From Bacteroidales bacterium (GTDB lineage: Bacteria > Bacteroidota > Bacteroidia > Bacteroidales > P3): DNA of 54,165 nt. The notes beneath the pieces were generated by a model. It had not been told where the DNA came from and did no database searches. It worked only from the letters and a program-made list of their open reading frames with translations. The position numbers and the translations under genes are program-made. The DNA lies in assembly GCA_017448905.1 (NCBI GenBank), contig JAFSKP010000052.1, forward strand, positions 1-54,165. The letters run 5' to 3'. Position 1 is the first letter of the stretch. Each line of letters begins with the position of its first letter. Positions 28,905-37,352 of the stretch are shown piece by piece.

Positions 28905-29681
28905 ATGATCGTTCTCAAGAAAAAAGAAGACATAGAGCTCATACGAAAGGCAGCCCAACTCCTCGGCCAGACTCTGGCCGAGGTGGGTCGTCATATTCGT
29001 CCGGGTGTCACGACACAGTTTCTTGACCAGATCGGCGACCAGTATATACGCGACCACGGGGCCATACCTCTTTGCAAAGGTTATGAAGGTTTCCCTTCTG
29101 CCCTGTGTATCTCTGTGAATGATGTCGTTGTCCACGGCATTCCCGGCCAGCTTTTCATCAAGGAGGGCGACAATGTGTCACTCGACTGTGTGATAGAGCT
29201 TGACGGCTATGTCGCCGACTCGGCATTCACGTTTGCCGTGGGCGAGATTTCTCCCGAGATGGAGCGTCTGCTTCGTGTCACAAAGGAATGCCTCTATCTG
29301 GGTCTTGAGAAATGTAAGGCAGGCAATAGGGTGGGGGATATCGGTCATGCCGTGCAGTCGCATGCCGAGAAGAACGGTTACGGTGTTGTCCGCGAGTTGT
29401 GCGGTCATGGTGTCGGCTTCAAGATGCATGAGTCGCCGAATGTACCCAACTACGGAACTCCGGGCACCGGCGCACTCCTTAAGGAGGGCATGGTCATAGC
29501 AGTCGAACCCATGATTACCATGGGTTCCAAGAATGTCAAGTTCTCGAAGACCGACGGATGGACTTGCCGCACCAAGGACGGAAAGCCCGCCGCCCATTTC
29601 GAGCACACTGTGGCCATAGGTGCCAAGGGACCTGAAATCCTCACAACGTTTGATTATATCGAAAAAATCTTAAAACATTAG
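28905..29681 (+). CDS. map: Methionine aminopeptidase, type I
   Basis: 258 residues. Removes N-terminal Met from new proteins. All five metal ligands of the family are visible: Asp in NVSLDCV, Asp in YVADSAF, His in [11 protein letters not shown], Glu in AVEPMI and Glu in HFEHTVAI. Placed between secY and infA, as in other Bacteroidetes (adk, present here in many bacteria, is absent). infA starts 1 nt after the stop codon. Confidence 0.97.
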   Translation: MIVLKKKEDIELIRKAAQLLGQTLAEVGRHIRPGVTTQFLDQIGDQYIRDHGAIPLCKGYEGFPSALCISVNDVVVHGIPGQLFIKEGDNVSLDCVIELDGYVADSAFTFAVGEISPEMERLLRVTKECLYLGLEKCKAGNRVGDIGHAVQSHAEKNGYGVVRELCGHGVGFKMHESPNVPNYGTPGTGALLKEGMVIAVEPMITMGSKNVKFSKTDGWTCRTKDGKPAAHFEHTVAIGAKGPEILTTFDYIEKILKH

Positions 29682-29682
29682 T

Positions 29683-29901
29683 ATGGCAAAACAAGCTTCT
29701 ATACAGTTGGACGGCACCGTGGTCGAATCGCTGGGCAATGCTATGTTCCGCGTCGAACTCGAGAATGGCCATGTTATCATCGCTCACATCTCGGGCAAGA
29801 TGCGTATGCACTATATCAAGATTCTTCCGGGCGACAAAGTCCAGATAGAGATGTCGCCATACGACCTGACCAAAGGAAGAATCACCTATCGCCACAAATA
29901 A
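29683..29901 (+). CDS. infA: Translation initiation factor IF-1
   Basis: 72 residues, full length. OB-fold protein that occupies the 30S A site during initiation. [40 protein letters not shown] and [16 protein letters not shown] are diagnostic. Coupled to map (1 nt apart). The 98-nt gap to rpmJ shows no clear signal. Confidence 0.98.
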   Translation: MAKQASIQLDGTVVESLGNAMFRVELENGHVIIAHISGKMRMHYIKILPGDKVQIEMSPYDLTKGRITYRHK

Positions 29902-29999
29902 AACATCTCAACGAAAGACTAAAAGGCGACGCAGGGGAGAAAGTATGCTTCCCTTTCAAACCTCCGAATCCTTTCAATCCTTTTTAACAACTTTATACA

Positions 30000-30116
30000 A
30001 TGAAAGTAAGAGTTTCAGTAAAGAAAAGATCTCCCGAATGCAAGGTCGTTCGTAGGAAGGGGATCGTTTATGTAATCAACAAGAAAAACCCTAAATTCAA
30101 ACAAAGACAGGGCTAA
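30000..30116 (+). CDS. rpmJ: 50S ribosomal protein L36, zinc-free form
   Basis: 38 residues, [20 protein letters not shown] then NPKFKQRQG. The smallest 50S protein, bound to 23S rRNA domain VI region. The zinc form has CxxC, a later Cys and His; here only one Cys (position 14) remains and the others are Ser, Asn and Phe, so this is the C-minus type usual in Bacteroidetes. Standard site between infA and rpsM (24 nt). Confidence 0.97.
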   Translation: MKVRVSVKKRSPECKVVRRKGIVYVINKKNPKFKQRQG

Positions 30117-30140
30117 TTAACAAAAAAGAACTAACAATTT

Positions 30141-30518
30141 ATGGCAAGAATTGCAGGTATTGACTTACCTAAAAACAAAAGAGGCGTTATAGGTCTGACC
30201 TATATCTATGGAATTGGAAGAAGCCTGGCTTCGGAAATTCTGGCCAAAGCCGGTATCGATGAGAACAAGAAGGTTCAGGACTGGACCGACGACGAGCAGA
30301 ACAAGCTCCGTACCATCATCAATGACGAGTACAAAGTTGAAGGTGCTCTCCGTTCAGAGGTTCAGATGAACATCAAGCGACTGATGGACATCGGTTGCTA
30401 TCGCGGTATCCGTCACCGTCTTGGCCTTCCGCTCCGTGGACAGAGTACCAAGAACAACGCCCGTACGCGTAAAGGTAAGAAGAAAACAATCGCTAACAAG
30501 AAGAAAGCTACAAAGTAA
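30141..30518 (+). CDS. rpsM: 30S ribosomal protein S13
   Basis: 125 residues. [36 protein letters not shown] and the Arg/Gly-rich tail [20 protein letters not shown] are diagnostic. S13 bridges to L5 and contacts the P-site tRNA. First gene of the alpha part. A 6-bp hairpin CGGCTT/AAGCCG (30530-30547) lies in the 60-nt gap to rpsK. Confidence 0.98.
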   Translation: MARIAGIDLPKNKRGVIGLTYIYGIGRSLASEILAKAGIDENKKVQDWTDDEQNKLRTIINDEYKVEGALRSEVQMNIKRLMDIGCYRGIRHRLGLPLRGQSTKNNARTRKGKKKTIANKKKATK

Positions 30519-30578
30519 CGTAGCGCTTGCGGCTTAATGAAAAGCCGTGTAAATGTAAAATCAAGCAAGTAAAAAATT

Positions 30579-30968
30579 ATGGCAAAAACTTCTAAACCGA
30601 CTAAAAAAAGAGTCGTAAAAGTTGAACCTCAAGGAAGGGCATGCGTCTTCGCATCCTTCAACAACGTTATCATTTCGTTGACAAATAATGCCGGACAAGT
30701 GATTTCTTGGTCGTCAGCAGGAAAAATGGGCTTCCGCGGATCGAAGAAAAACACTCCGTATGCCGCTCAAATGGCTGCGGAAGATTGCGGTAAAGTTGCT
30801 TATGATTTGGGCCTAAGAAAAGTAAAGGTCTTTGTCAAGGGACCTGGTTCAGGACGTGAATCTGCAATACGCGCAATCAACGGCTGCGGTATCGAGGTTA
30901 CCGAAATCGTCGACATCACTCCGCTCCCGCACAATGGTTGCCGTCCTCCGAAACGCCGTCGTGTGTAA
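30579..30968 (+). CDS. rpsK: 30S ribosomal protein S11
   Basis: 129 residues. [57 protein letters not shown] and the end PPKRRRV are the S11 signature; forms the 30S platform next to the E-site codon. Codon use is plainer and more AT-rich than the neighbours at the 5-prime end. Two repeat patches fill the gap to rpsD. Confidence 0.98.
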   Translation: MAKTSKPTKKRVVKVEPQGRACVFASFNNVIISLTNNAGQVISWSSAGKMGFRGSKKNTPYAAQMAAEDCGKVAYDLGLRKVKVFVKGPGSGRESAIRAINGCGIEVTEIVDITPLPHNGCRPPKRRRV

Positions 30969-30970
30969 TA

Positions 30971-31060
30971 AAAGTGAATGGTGAATAGTGAATAGATAGT
31001 GTCTTTCCGTGTTCTAATCACAATTCACAAATCGCAATTCACAAATCACAATTAACATTC
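30971..31060 (+). repeat. Two opposed 7-nt repeat arrays in the rpsK-rpsD gap
   Basis: First array: AGTGAAT, GGTGAAT, AGTGAAT (30971-30991), 2 nt after the rpsK stop. Second array: CAATTCACAAATCG, CAATTCACAAATCA, then CAATTAA (31021-31055), which on the other strand is the same TGAATTG-like 7-nt unit. So the gap holds two arrays facing each other, able to pair weakly (TGAAT against ATTCA). Confidence 0.75.
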
Positions 31061-31074
31061 AAAATCCGAATAAA

Positions 31075-31680
31075 ATGGCAAGATATACAGGTCCTAAAAC
31101 CAAAATCGCAAGAAAGTTCCACGAACCCATCTACGGTCCCGACAAGAACTACGAAAGAAAACCATACGCACCTGGTATGCACGGCCAGAGCAAACGCCGT
31201 GGCAAGACTTCTGAATACGGAATCCAGTTGCAGGAGAAACAGAAAGCGAAATACACATACGGCATTCTCGAACGCCAGTTTGTGAAGATTTATCAGGAAG
31301 CATCACGCCGCGGCGGCATCACCGGTGAGGTTCTGCTGCAGCTCATAGAGTCGCGCCTCGACAATGTCGTCTACCGTCTCGGCATCGCCCGCACTCGCGC
31401 ACAGGCTCGCCAACTTGTGTCTCACCGCCACATCACCGTTAACGGCAATGTGGTCAATGTTCCTTCCTATTCTTTGAAAGAAGGTGATATCGTTTCCGTC
31501 CGCGAACGTTCCAAATCCTTGGAGATTATCACCGACTCGCTCGCTTCACGTGCCAACAACTATCCTTGGCTTGAGTGGGACGGCAATCTCATGTCGGGCA
31601 AGTTCATGAACTACCCGCAGCGCGCCGACATCCCCGAGAACATCAACGAGCAGCTCATCGTCGAGCTCTACTCGAAGTAG
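31075..31680 (+). CDS. rpsD: 30S ribosomal protein S4
   Basis: 201 residues. S4 starts 30S body assembly and in E. coli represses the alpha operon. [20 protein letters not shown], then the S4 RNA-binding domain [33 protein letters not shown] (~97-130). Located in the alpha cluster before rpoA as usual. Confidence 0.98.
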   Translation: MARYTGPKTKIARKFHEPIYGPDKNYERKPYAPGMHGQSKRRGKTSEYGIQLQEKQKAKYTYGILERQFVKIYQEASRRGGITGEVLLQLIESRLDNVVYRLGIARTRAQARQLVSHRHITVNGNVVNVPSYSLKEGDIVSVRERSKSLEIITDSLASRANNYPWLEWDGNLMSGKFMNYPQRADIPENINEQLIVELYSK

Positions 31681-31735
31681 TAGTTGAAAGGGAGTGACTC
31701 AAAAAATATTTTTCAAACAAGAAAGGAATCAGTAA

Positions 31736-32728
31736 ATGTCAATTTTAGCTTTTCAACAGCCAGACAAGGTTGTCATGCTTGAGGCTGACGATTTCAGGGG
31801 TACTTTTGAATTCCGCCCTCTCGAGCCTGGATATGGTATCACTATCGGTAATGCATTGCGTCGCGTCTTGCTTTCCTCGCTCGAAGGTTTTGCAATTACC
31901 TCCGTGCGTATCGACGGTGTTGACCATGAGTTCTCCTCATTGCCCGGTGTGGTCGAGGATATGACTGACATTATCCTCAACCTTAAACAGATACGTTTCC
32001 GCCGTCAAGTTGAAGACACTGATTTTGAGAAAATCAGTTTTGAGGTGAAGGACAAAAATGTCCTCAAAGCTGGTGACCTCAACGAGAACCTGCAAGGTTT
32101 CCAGGTCCTCAACTCCGACGTCGAGATATGTCACATGGAGCCCACTACGAAGCTTAACATAGAACTCACGATCGAGAAAGGCCGTGGCTATGTGCCTTCG
32201 GACGAGAACAAGAAACCCGGTGACCCCATCGGCGTCATTGCGATTGACTCCATCCACACCCCAATCAAGAATGTCCAGTACTCTGTCGACGATTACCGCG
32301 TCGAACAGAAAACCGACTACGAGAAACTGACTTTCGACATCCAGACCGATGGCTCCATCCATCCCAAAGAGGCTCTTAAAGAGGCTGCAACCATCCTCAT
32401 TCAGCATTTCATGCTTTTCAGCGATGAACGTATCTCTCTTGAACTCGAGCCCAAGCAGATTGTCGAGGAGTTCGACGAGAATACCCTCCATACGCGGCAG
32501 CTTCTCAAAACCAAGCTTATTGACCTAGACCTTTCGGTTCGTGCCCTCAACTGCCTCAAGGCTGCTGAGGTCGAAACCCTCGGCGATCTGGTTTCTTATA
32601 ATAAAGCTGATTTGTTGAAATTCAGAAACTTCGGCAAGAAGTCACTTATCGAACTTGAGAATCTTGTCGCTTCGAAAAACCTGGATTTCGGCATGAACAT
32701 TTCAAAGTATAAATTAGATAAAGAATAA
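31736..32728 (+). CDS. rpoA: DNA-directed RNA polymerase subunit alpha
   Basis: 330 residues, complete. N-terminal dimerisation domain with [20 protein letters not shown] (~33-52), [14 protein letters not shown], and the C-terminal DNA/activator-binding domain [20 protein letters not shown] followed by [15 protein letters not shown] (helix-hairpin-helix-like). Scaffold for RNA polymerase assembly. rplQ follows after 6 nt. Confidence 0.98.
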   Translation: MSILAFQQPDKVVMLEADDFRGTFEFRPLEPGYGITIGNALRRVLLSSLEGFAITSVRIDGVDHEFSSLPGVVEDMTDIILNLKQIRFRRQVEDTDFEKISFEVKDKNVLKAGDLNENLQGFQVLNSDVEICHMEPTTKLNIELTIEKGRGYVPSDENKKPGDPIGVIAIDSIHTPIKNVQYSVDDYRVEQKTDYEKLTFDIQTDGSIHPKEALKEAATILIQHFMLFSDERISLELEPKQIVEEFDENTLHTRQLLKTKLIDLDLSVRALNCLKAAEVETLGDLVSYNKADLLKFRNFGKKSLIELENLVASKNLDFGMNISKYKLDKE

Positions 32729-32734
32729 TTAACT

Positions 32735-33250
32735 ATGAGACACGGTTGCAAAGTAAATCATTTGTCAAGAACTCATTCGCACCGCGTTGCGATGATGTCG
32801 AATATGGCCACGTCTTTGATAATGCATAAGAGAGTGGAGACTACTTTGGCAAAAGCCAAAGCACTTAGAGTATATGTTGAACCGCTGATCAATCGCTCGA
32901 AAGAGGATTCTACGCACAATCGTCGTATCGTCTTCGGCTATCTGCACAGCAAAGAGGCCGTAAATGAGCTGTTCCGTGAGGTTTCGCAGAAGGTCGCCAA
33001 CCGCCCCGGCGGTTACACCCGTATCCTCAAGACTGGCATCCGCAAGGGTGACAACTCCGAGATGGCTATTATCGAACTGGTCGACTACAACGAGAACATG
33101 CTGAAGGAAGCCAAGACCAAGAAGGTCAAGAGCACGCGCCGTAGCCGCGGTGGCAAGAAAGCCGAAGAGGCTGTTGCCGCTTCCGAAGCTGCCGCAGTTG
33201 AGGCTCCCGTTTCAGAGGCTCCTGCCACTGAAGAACCCAAGGCAGAATAA
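32735..33250 (+). CDS. rplQ: 50S ribosomal protein L17 with acidic Ala/Glu tail
   Basis: 171 residues. Core of ~120 ([40 protein letters not shown]) as in E. coli, then a ~45-residue extension: a basic part ([14 protein letters not shown]) and an Ala/Glu/Pro-rich tail. Such extensions are common in Bacteroidetes and likely disordered. Last gene of the superoperon; a terminator follows. Confidence 0.97.
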   Translation: MRHGCKVNHLSRTHSHRVAMMSNMATSLIMHKRVETTLAKAKALRVYVEPLINRSKEDSTHNRRIVFGYLHSKEAVNELFREVSQKVANRPGGYTRILKTGIRKGDNSEMAIIELVDYNENMLKEAKTKKVKSTRRSRGGKKAEEAVAASEAAAVEAPVSEAPATEEPKAE

Positions 33251-33277
33251 GGCAAGCCGGTTCTCCAAATGTAATGT

Positions 33278-33319
33278 GAGAGGAATTCAGGCAAATGCTC
33301 GAATTCCTCTCTTCTTTTG
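33278..33319 (+). terminator. Intrinsic terminator of the ribosomal superoperon
   Basis: GAGAGGAATTC (33278-33288) and GAATTCCTCTC (33301-33311), a perfect 11-bp stem with 12-nt loop, then TTCTTTTG. 27 nt after the rplQ stop. Confidence 0.85.
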
Positions 33320-33348
33320 TAATATTGCACAATAGCCTAATACTGTTA

Positions 33349-33394
33349 TGATAAAAAGAAAAGGCCAGTGTCGCCTTGTGGCGACTCTGACCTT
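33349..33394 (-). terminator. Terminator of the tRNA cluster (minus strand)
   Basis: Arms 33361-33375 and 33380-33394 (AAGGCCAGTGTCGCC against GGCGACTCTGACCTT) pair over 15 positions with one G-U and one mismatch, 4-nt loop. On the minus strand the stem is followed by TTTTCTTTTTAT. It lies 15 nt beyond the tRNA-Arg 3-prime end. Confidence 0.8.
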
Positions 33395-33409
33395 ATTCTT
33401 ATTCTTCGG

Positions 33410-33483
33410 TGACCCTGCTGCGATTCGAACGCAGGACCTACTGCTTAGAAGGCAGTTGCTCTATCCAGCTGAGCTACGGGGCC
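33410..33483 (-). tRNA. tRNA-Arg (anticodon TCT)
   Basis: 74 nt cloverleaf on the minus strand: acceptor GGCCCCG, D-arm GCTC-GAGC, anticodon arm ACTGC-CTTCTAA-GCAGT (anticodon TCT), T-arm CTGCG-TTCGAAT-CGCAG. Acceptor pair 6 reads C-A, a mismatch. CCA is not encoded (ACCG). Last of the three-tRNA run. Confidence 0.93.
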
Positions 33484-33493
33484 TCTTTTCTTG

Positions 33494-33568
33494 TCGGGAT
33501 GCCCAGATTCGAACTGGGGGTCTCCTGCTCCCAAAGCAGGCGCGATAACCGGACTACGCTACATCCCG
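33494..33568 (-). tRNA. tRNA-Pro (anticodon TGG)
   Basis: 75 nt, minus strand: acceptor CGGGATG with CATCCCG, anticodon arm CCTGC-TTTGGGA-GCAGG (anticodon TGG), T-arm CCCAG-TTCGAAT-CTGGG. CCA not encoded. 10 nt from tRNA-Arg, so both come from one precursor. Confidence 0.95.
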
Positions 33569-33577
33569 TGTACAAGT

Positions 33578-33608
33578 CATTAAAAAAACGCCTTTTTGGG
33601 CGTTTTTT
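33578..33608 (-). terminator. Terminator-like hairpin between tRNA-Ser and tRNA-Pro
   Basis: AAAAAACGCC, short T-rich loop, GGCGTTTTTT: a GC-topped hairpin with A/T tails, terminator-like in both directions. For minus-strand transcription it falls between tRNA-Ser and tRNA-Pro, so it could lower the output of the last two tRNAs or end a read-through transcript. Confidence 0.55.
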
Positions 33609-33611
33609 CGG

Positions 33612-33699
33612 CGGAGAAGGGGGGATTCGAACCCCCGGTACCCTAATCGAGTACGACAGTTTAGCAAACTGTTGGTTTCAGCCACTCACCCACCTCTCC
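33612..33699 (-). tRNA. tRNA-Ser (anticodon GCT)
   Basis: 88 nt with a long variable arm, minus strand: acceptor GGAGAGG with CTTCTCC (one G-U), anticodon arm ACAGT-TTGCTAA-ACTGT (anticodon GCT), T-arm GGGGG-TTCGAAT-CCCCC, discriminator G. CCA not encoded. First of the tRNA run, ~66 nt after its promoter. Confidence 0.95.
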
Positions 33700-33764
33700 G
33701 TGGCAATGTTGAATTGTTGTGTCCGTCGCCCGGACACCGTTTCATTCCTCATTGAAATCGTTTG

Positions 33765-33796
33765 CAAAAGTACTAACTTTTCGCATTCTGACCAAA
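33765..33796 (-). promoter_or_regulatory. Bacteroidetes-type promoter of the tRNA cluster
   Basis: On the minus strand TTTG (33796-33793), 20 nt, TACTTTTG (33772-33765). Fits TTTG-N19/20-TAnnTTTG and is placed ~66 nt before tRNA-Ser. It also lies just beyond the gpmA stop. Confidence 0.65.
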
Positions 33797-33830
33797 TTTT
33801 TTTTGCTTTTTATAGCAAAAAGATATGAAT

Positions 33831-34577
33831 TTAGCTCTTTTTTGCTTGATTTGCAACACTTTCCATTTTTCGACGTATTTCATCCTGATCGCCTAAAAAG
33901 TAGTCTTTTTCGAGCTTCATGTCGTCTGAAAACTGGAAAATGTACGGCACTGCAGTAGGAATATTGAACTTGATGATGGTGTCGTTGTCCATACCCTTCA
34001 ATTCCTTGACGATGCCTCGCAGACTGTTGCCGTGAGCCACCACCATGATGGTGTCGTACCTGTCGAAAGCGGGGAGGATGGCATCCTTATAGTAGGGCAT
34101 GAGTCGAGCGATGGTGTCCTTGAGAGATTCTGTGAGGGGAACCTCCTCGTCTGTGAGGGCAGCATAGCGAGGATCCATGCGTGGACTGCGTTCGTCGTAG
34201 AGGTCGAGGGCAGGAGGCTGCACATCGAAGCTGCGCCGCCAACGCAATACCTGCTCGTCACCATATTTCTGCGCCGTCTCCGCCTTGTTGAGTCCTTGGA
34301 TGGCTCCGTAGCTCTTCTCGTTGAGTCGCCAGCTTTTTTCAACGGGCAGGTAGTCCATGTCGAGGGCTTCGAGCACCTGGTTGAGTGTGCGTACGGCACG
34401 CTTCAGATATGAGGTGAAGCACATTTGTGGTTTGTAGCCTTGTGCTTTGAGAAGTTTGCCCGCTTCGAAGGCTTCATGGCGGCCATGTTCGGTGAGGTCG
34501 ACATCGGTCCATCCTGTGAAAAGATTCAGCTTGTTCCATTCGCTTTCGCCATGGCGTATCAGGATCAGTTGTTTCAT
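33831..34577 (-). CDS. gpmA: 2,3-bisphosphoglycerate-dependent phosphoglycerate mutase
   Basis: 248 residues, the normal dPGM length. Interconverts 3- and 2-phosphoglycerate in glycolysis through a phospho-His. MKQLILIRHGESEWNKLNLF gives the RHG catalytic motif (His10) and the family LFTGWTDVDLTE segment; VVAHGNSLRGIVKEL holds the second His. An ORF start 22 codons upstream (34643) passes through a repeat-like stretch and is rejected. Confidence 0.97.
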   Translation of the reverse strand: MKQLILIRHGESEWNKLNLFTGWTDVDLTEHGRHEAFEAGKLLKAQGYKPQMCFTSYLKRAVRTLNQVLEALDMDYLPVEKSWRLNEKSYGAIQGLNKAETAQKYGDEQVLRWRRSFDVQPPALDLYDERSPRMDPRYAALTDEEVPLTESLKDTIARLMPYYKDAILPAFDRYDTIMVVAHGNSLRGIVKELKGMDNDTIIKFNIPTAVPYIFQFSDDMKLEKDYFLGDQDEIRRKMESVANQAKKS

Positions 34578-34588
34578 TATTTTGATTG

Positions 34589-34612
34589 CTTGAATGTTTG
34601 AATGTATGAGTG
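34589..34612 (+). repeat. 8-nt repeats upstream of gpmA
   Basis: CTTGAATG, TTTGAATG, TATGAGTG at 8-nt spacing, between the lgt stop (34654) and the gpmA start (34577). Resembles the TGAAT-based arrays elsewhere. On the coding (minus) strand it is the complement. Confidence 0.55.
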
Positions 34613-34653
34613 CTAATAAGCCTTCTTGTTTTTTTTGGATCATTTACGGTCCT

Positions 34654-35541
34654 TTACTTCCTCTTGAGCTTAGAGAAGTCGAAGACCTTGTCGCCCTTTT
34701 TCATCAATATCTTGTCGGTGAAGACTCCTCTGTAGGCCATAACCAGCACCACTACTCCAAGGCAGATGAAAGGTATGCTGAGCCATTGGCCCATGTCCAG
34801 GAGCATGCCTTTTTCGAATCCCACCTGACGTTCTTTGACGAACTCGATAAGGAAACGGGCTCCAAAGAGGGCTATGAGCCACCATCCGAAGAGTGCTCCG
34901 GGTTTCAGCTTGCCGCTGCGTCGACCATAGAAGTACATGCAGACGAGAAAGATGACGAGGTAGCTGAGCGATTCGTAGAGCTGGGTGGGGTGCTTGGGTA
35001 CCGTCTCGCCGTTCTGGAGAAATATGAACCCCCACGGCATGCTTGTCTCGAAACCGTAGATCTCGCTGTTGAAGAGGTTGCCGAGACGTATGTAGAAGCC
35101 GCCCTGGGCGACGATGATGACGAGGCGGTCGACGACCCATACGGGGCTTATGTTGTGGCGTCGGTAGAGGATCCACAGCGCTATGAGCATACCTATGGCG
35201 GCACCGTGGCTTGCCAGTCCCTCGTAGCCGGTGAACACCCATCCGTCGGGGGTTCGCTGGCAAGGCAGTATCATCTCAATCCAGTGGTCGCCAGTGAGGT
35301 AATAACCCGGTTCATAGAATAGGCAGTGTCCCAGGCGTGCTCCGATGAGTGTAGCCAAGAAGATGTAGACGAGCAGTTTGTCAAGGTATTTGATGTCGAC
35401 ACCTTCATGTTTGTACATGCGGGCCAACACCACATAGCCCATGAGGAAGGCCATGAGGAAACACAGCGAATAGTACCTCACCCCGAATGAGCCTATCTGA
35501 AACAGGATGGGGTCCACATTCCAAGTGATGAACGACAGCAT
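34654..35541 (-). CDS. lgt: Prolipoprotein diacylglyceryl transferase
   Basis: 295 residues, about seven membrane segments. Transfers diacylglyceryl from phosphatidylglycerol to the lipobox Cys, the first step of lipoprotein maturation; the glutaminyl cyclase at 53174 would be a client. Marks: LIGARLGHCLFYEPGYYL, HGAAIGMLIALWIL (conserved SHG/His loop) and IRLGNLFNSEIYG. Third gene of the minus-strand run, 13 nt after rny. Confidence 0.96.
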   Translation of the reverse strand: MLSFITWNVDPILFQIGSFGVRYYSLCFLMAFLMGYVVLARMYKHEGVDIKYLDKLLVYIFLATLIGARLGHCLFYEPGYYLTGDHWIEMILPCQRTPDGWVFTGYEGLASHGAAIGMLIALWILYRRHNISPVWVVDRLVIIVAQGGFYIRLGNLFNSEIYGFETSMPWGFIFLQNGETVPKHPTQLYESLSYLVIFLVCMYFYGRRSGKLKPGALFGWWLIALFGARFLIEFVKERQVGFEKGMLLDMGQWLSIPFICLGVVVLVMAYRGVFTDKILMKKGDKVFDFSKLKRK

Positions 35542-35554
35542 GGTTTCTTGGTTT

Positions 35555-37096
35555 TTATTTGGCGTAATTGACAGCGCGTGTCTCGCGGATGACGGTGACC
35601 TTGATTTGGCCCGGGTATGTCATCTCGCTTTGGATTTGGCGCGAGAGGTCGTAACTCAGTTTGTTTGCTTCGGCGTCGCTGACTTTTTCTGCGCCGACGA
35701 TGACGCGAAGCTCGCGGCCTGCCTGGATGGCGTATGTCTTGACGACTCCGGGGTATGTCATGGCCATCTCTTCGAGTTTGTTGAGGCGGTTGATGTAGGC
35801 CTCGACGACCTCGCGGCGTGCACCGGGGCGTGCGCCGCTGATGGCGTCGCACACCTGGATGATGGGCGAGAGGAGGCTGGTCATCTCGGTCTCGTCATGG
35901 TGTGCTCCGATGGCGTTGCAGACATCAGGGTGCTCTTTGTATTTTTCGGCCAGGTGCATGCCGAGGATGGCATGTGGCAGGTCGGGTTCGTTTTCGGGCA
36001 CTTTGCCGATGTCGTGCAGAAGGCCGGCGCGTTTTGCCAGTTTCGGGTTGAGTCCAAGCTCCGAGGCCATCGTGGCTGCCAGGTTGGCCACCTCGCGGCT
36101 GTGCTGGAGCAGGTTCTGACCGTATGACGAGCGGTATTTCATGCGTCCTATCATTCGCATGAGCTCGTGGTTCATGTTGAGTATGCCGAGGTCTATACAG
36201 GTGCGTTTGCCCACTTCTGCAATTTCCTGCTCGATCTGACGGCGGGTCTTGGCGACGACTTCTTCGATGCGGGCTGGGTGTATGCGACCGTCGGTAACCA
36301 GTTTGTGGAGAGCCATGCGTGCTATCTCGCGACGGATGGGGTCGAAACCCGAGAGGATGATGGCATCAGGCGAGTCGTCGATGATGACTTCCACTCCGGT
36401 CAGCGACTCGAGCGTGCGGATGTTACGTCCCTCACGTCCTATGATGCGTCCTTTCACCTCTTCGTTCTCGAGGTTGAAGACACTGACAGTGTTCTCGATG
36501 GCATGCTCGGTGGCGGTGCGCTGGATGGACTCCACGACAATCTTCTTGGCCTGCTCGTTGGCAGTGATTTTGGCCTCCTCGACGATGTCGATGATTGTAT
36601 TGGCGGCTTCTGCCTTGGCCTCGTCCGTCATGCTCTCGATGAGGTGCTGCTTGGCTTCTTCGGCAGTCATGCCGGCGATGTGCTCGAGCTTTTCGATGCT
36701 TTGCTTGTAGACCTTCTCGGTCTCGGCTTTGCGTTTGTTGAGTACTTCAATCTGGCTGTTGAGGTTCTCGCTGGCGGTTTTGAGCTCGTTGCTTTTCTTC
36801 TGCAGCTCTTCCACTTTCTGCGACAGCGACTGTTCGCGTTGTTTCAGTTTTTGCTCGTTTTGTTGGAGCTTGCTGTTACGCTCGTTCACCTGCTTTTCGT
36901 ACTCGCCTTTCATCTGCAGGTATTTCTCTTTGGCCTGCAGTATTTTGTCTTTCTTGATAATCTCGCCTTTTTCTTCAGCGTCTTTGAGTACTTGCTGGCT
37001 TTTGGCAAGCAGCCTGTTCCGGAGGATGGTTGTTGTCACGCCGATTCCAGCACCCGCACCGACAACCAGTCCAATGATTAGCATTAATGTTGGCAT
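35555..37096 (-). CDS. rny: Ribonuclease Y
   Basis: 513 residues from ATG 37096; an earlier ATG (37201) adds 35 polar residues before the membrane anchor. Order: N-terminal membrane helix [14 protein letters not shown], long coiled coil (~30-200), KH domain ([19 protein letters not shown], ~210), HD domain ([15 protein letters not shown] ... [19 protein letters not shown], ~335-400) with the catalytic His-Asp. Initiates mRNA decay at the inner membrane. Downstream of zapA and a structured intergenic region. Confidence 0.96.
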   Translation of the reverse strand: MPTLMLIIGLVVGAGAGIGVTTTILRNRLLAKSQQVLKDAEEKGEIIKKDKILQAKEKYLQMKGEYEKQVNERNSKLQQNEQKLKQREQSLSQKVEELQKKSNELKTASENLNSQIEVLNKRKAETEKVYKQSIEKLEHIAGMTAEEAKQHLIESMTDEAKAEAANTIIDIVEEAKITANEQAKKIVVESIQRTATEHAIENTVSVFNLENEEVKGRIIGREGRNIRTLESLTGVEVIIDDSPDAIILSGFDPIRREIARMALHKLVTDGRIHPARIEEVVAKTRRQIEQEIAEVGKRTCIDLGILNMNHELMRMIGRMKYRSSYGQNLLQHSREVANLAATMASELGLNPKLAKRAGLLHDIGKVPENEPDLPHAILGMHLAEKYKEHPDVCNAIGAHHDETEMTSLLSPIIQVCDAISGARPGARREVVEAYINRLNKLEEMAMTYPGVVKTYAIQAGRELRVIVGAEKVSDAEANKLSYDLSRQIQSEMTYPGQIKVTVIRETRAVNYAK

Positions 37097-37221
37097 AGTT
37101 TTTTTAAGATGTGTTTGGGGGAATAGCTTGAGCGTGAGGGGTCGGCTAGTGTGTATTTGTTTCGGCGAAAAAGATTGTTGCGTTTTTAATAAAGCCTGCA
37201 CCGTAGCCGCCGAGAGTTATG

Positions 37222-37352
37222 GTAAACTCTGATAAGCAAGGATTTGAGTGCCTGGTGAATCAGCATTTGTCTGCCCCTCGGGTTTTGTGCCGTCGTGGGG
37301 GCACGCCTCCGCACCCTGAACGTTCTCGGTTTGTAGATACTGTTGAGTTTAC
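37222..37352 (-). ncRNA. Structured intergenic RNA candidate, possibly 6S RNA
   Basis: The 252-nt gap between zapA and rny is unusually GC-rich and structured. GTAAACTC (minus strand, 37352-37345, overlapping the zapA stop) pairs with GAGTTTAC (37229-37222), closing ~115 nt. Inside, ACCC/GGGT (37316-37313 with 37283-37280) and GTGCC/GGCAC (37304-37300 with 37291-37287) stack into one long helix with bulges. 6S RNA genes commonly neighbour zapA in other bacteria, and a long bulged rod is its shape, so 6S is a reasonable guess. No clear promoter was seen; the identity is not proven by sequence. Confidence 0.4.

Noticed and set aside
33409..33828. Open frame of 139 codons on the plus strand
   Set aside because: It runs antisense through three tRNA genes and has the tell-tale IRTQDLL/RFELGVS/GGIRTPG peptides of mis-called tRNA regions.
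36167..37081. 304-codon plus-strand frame opposite rny
   Set aside because: Phe/Leu-rich mirror of the Lys/Glu coiled coil of RNase Y.
37222..37352. RNase P RNA, tmRNA or SRP RNA
   Set aside because: No RNase P core motif, no tRNA-like ends with a tag frame, no GGAA/GNRA Alu-S domain signature; 6S-like RNA remains the only reasonable candidate.
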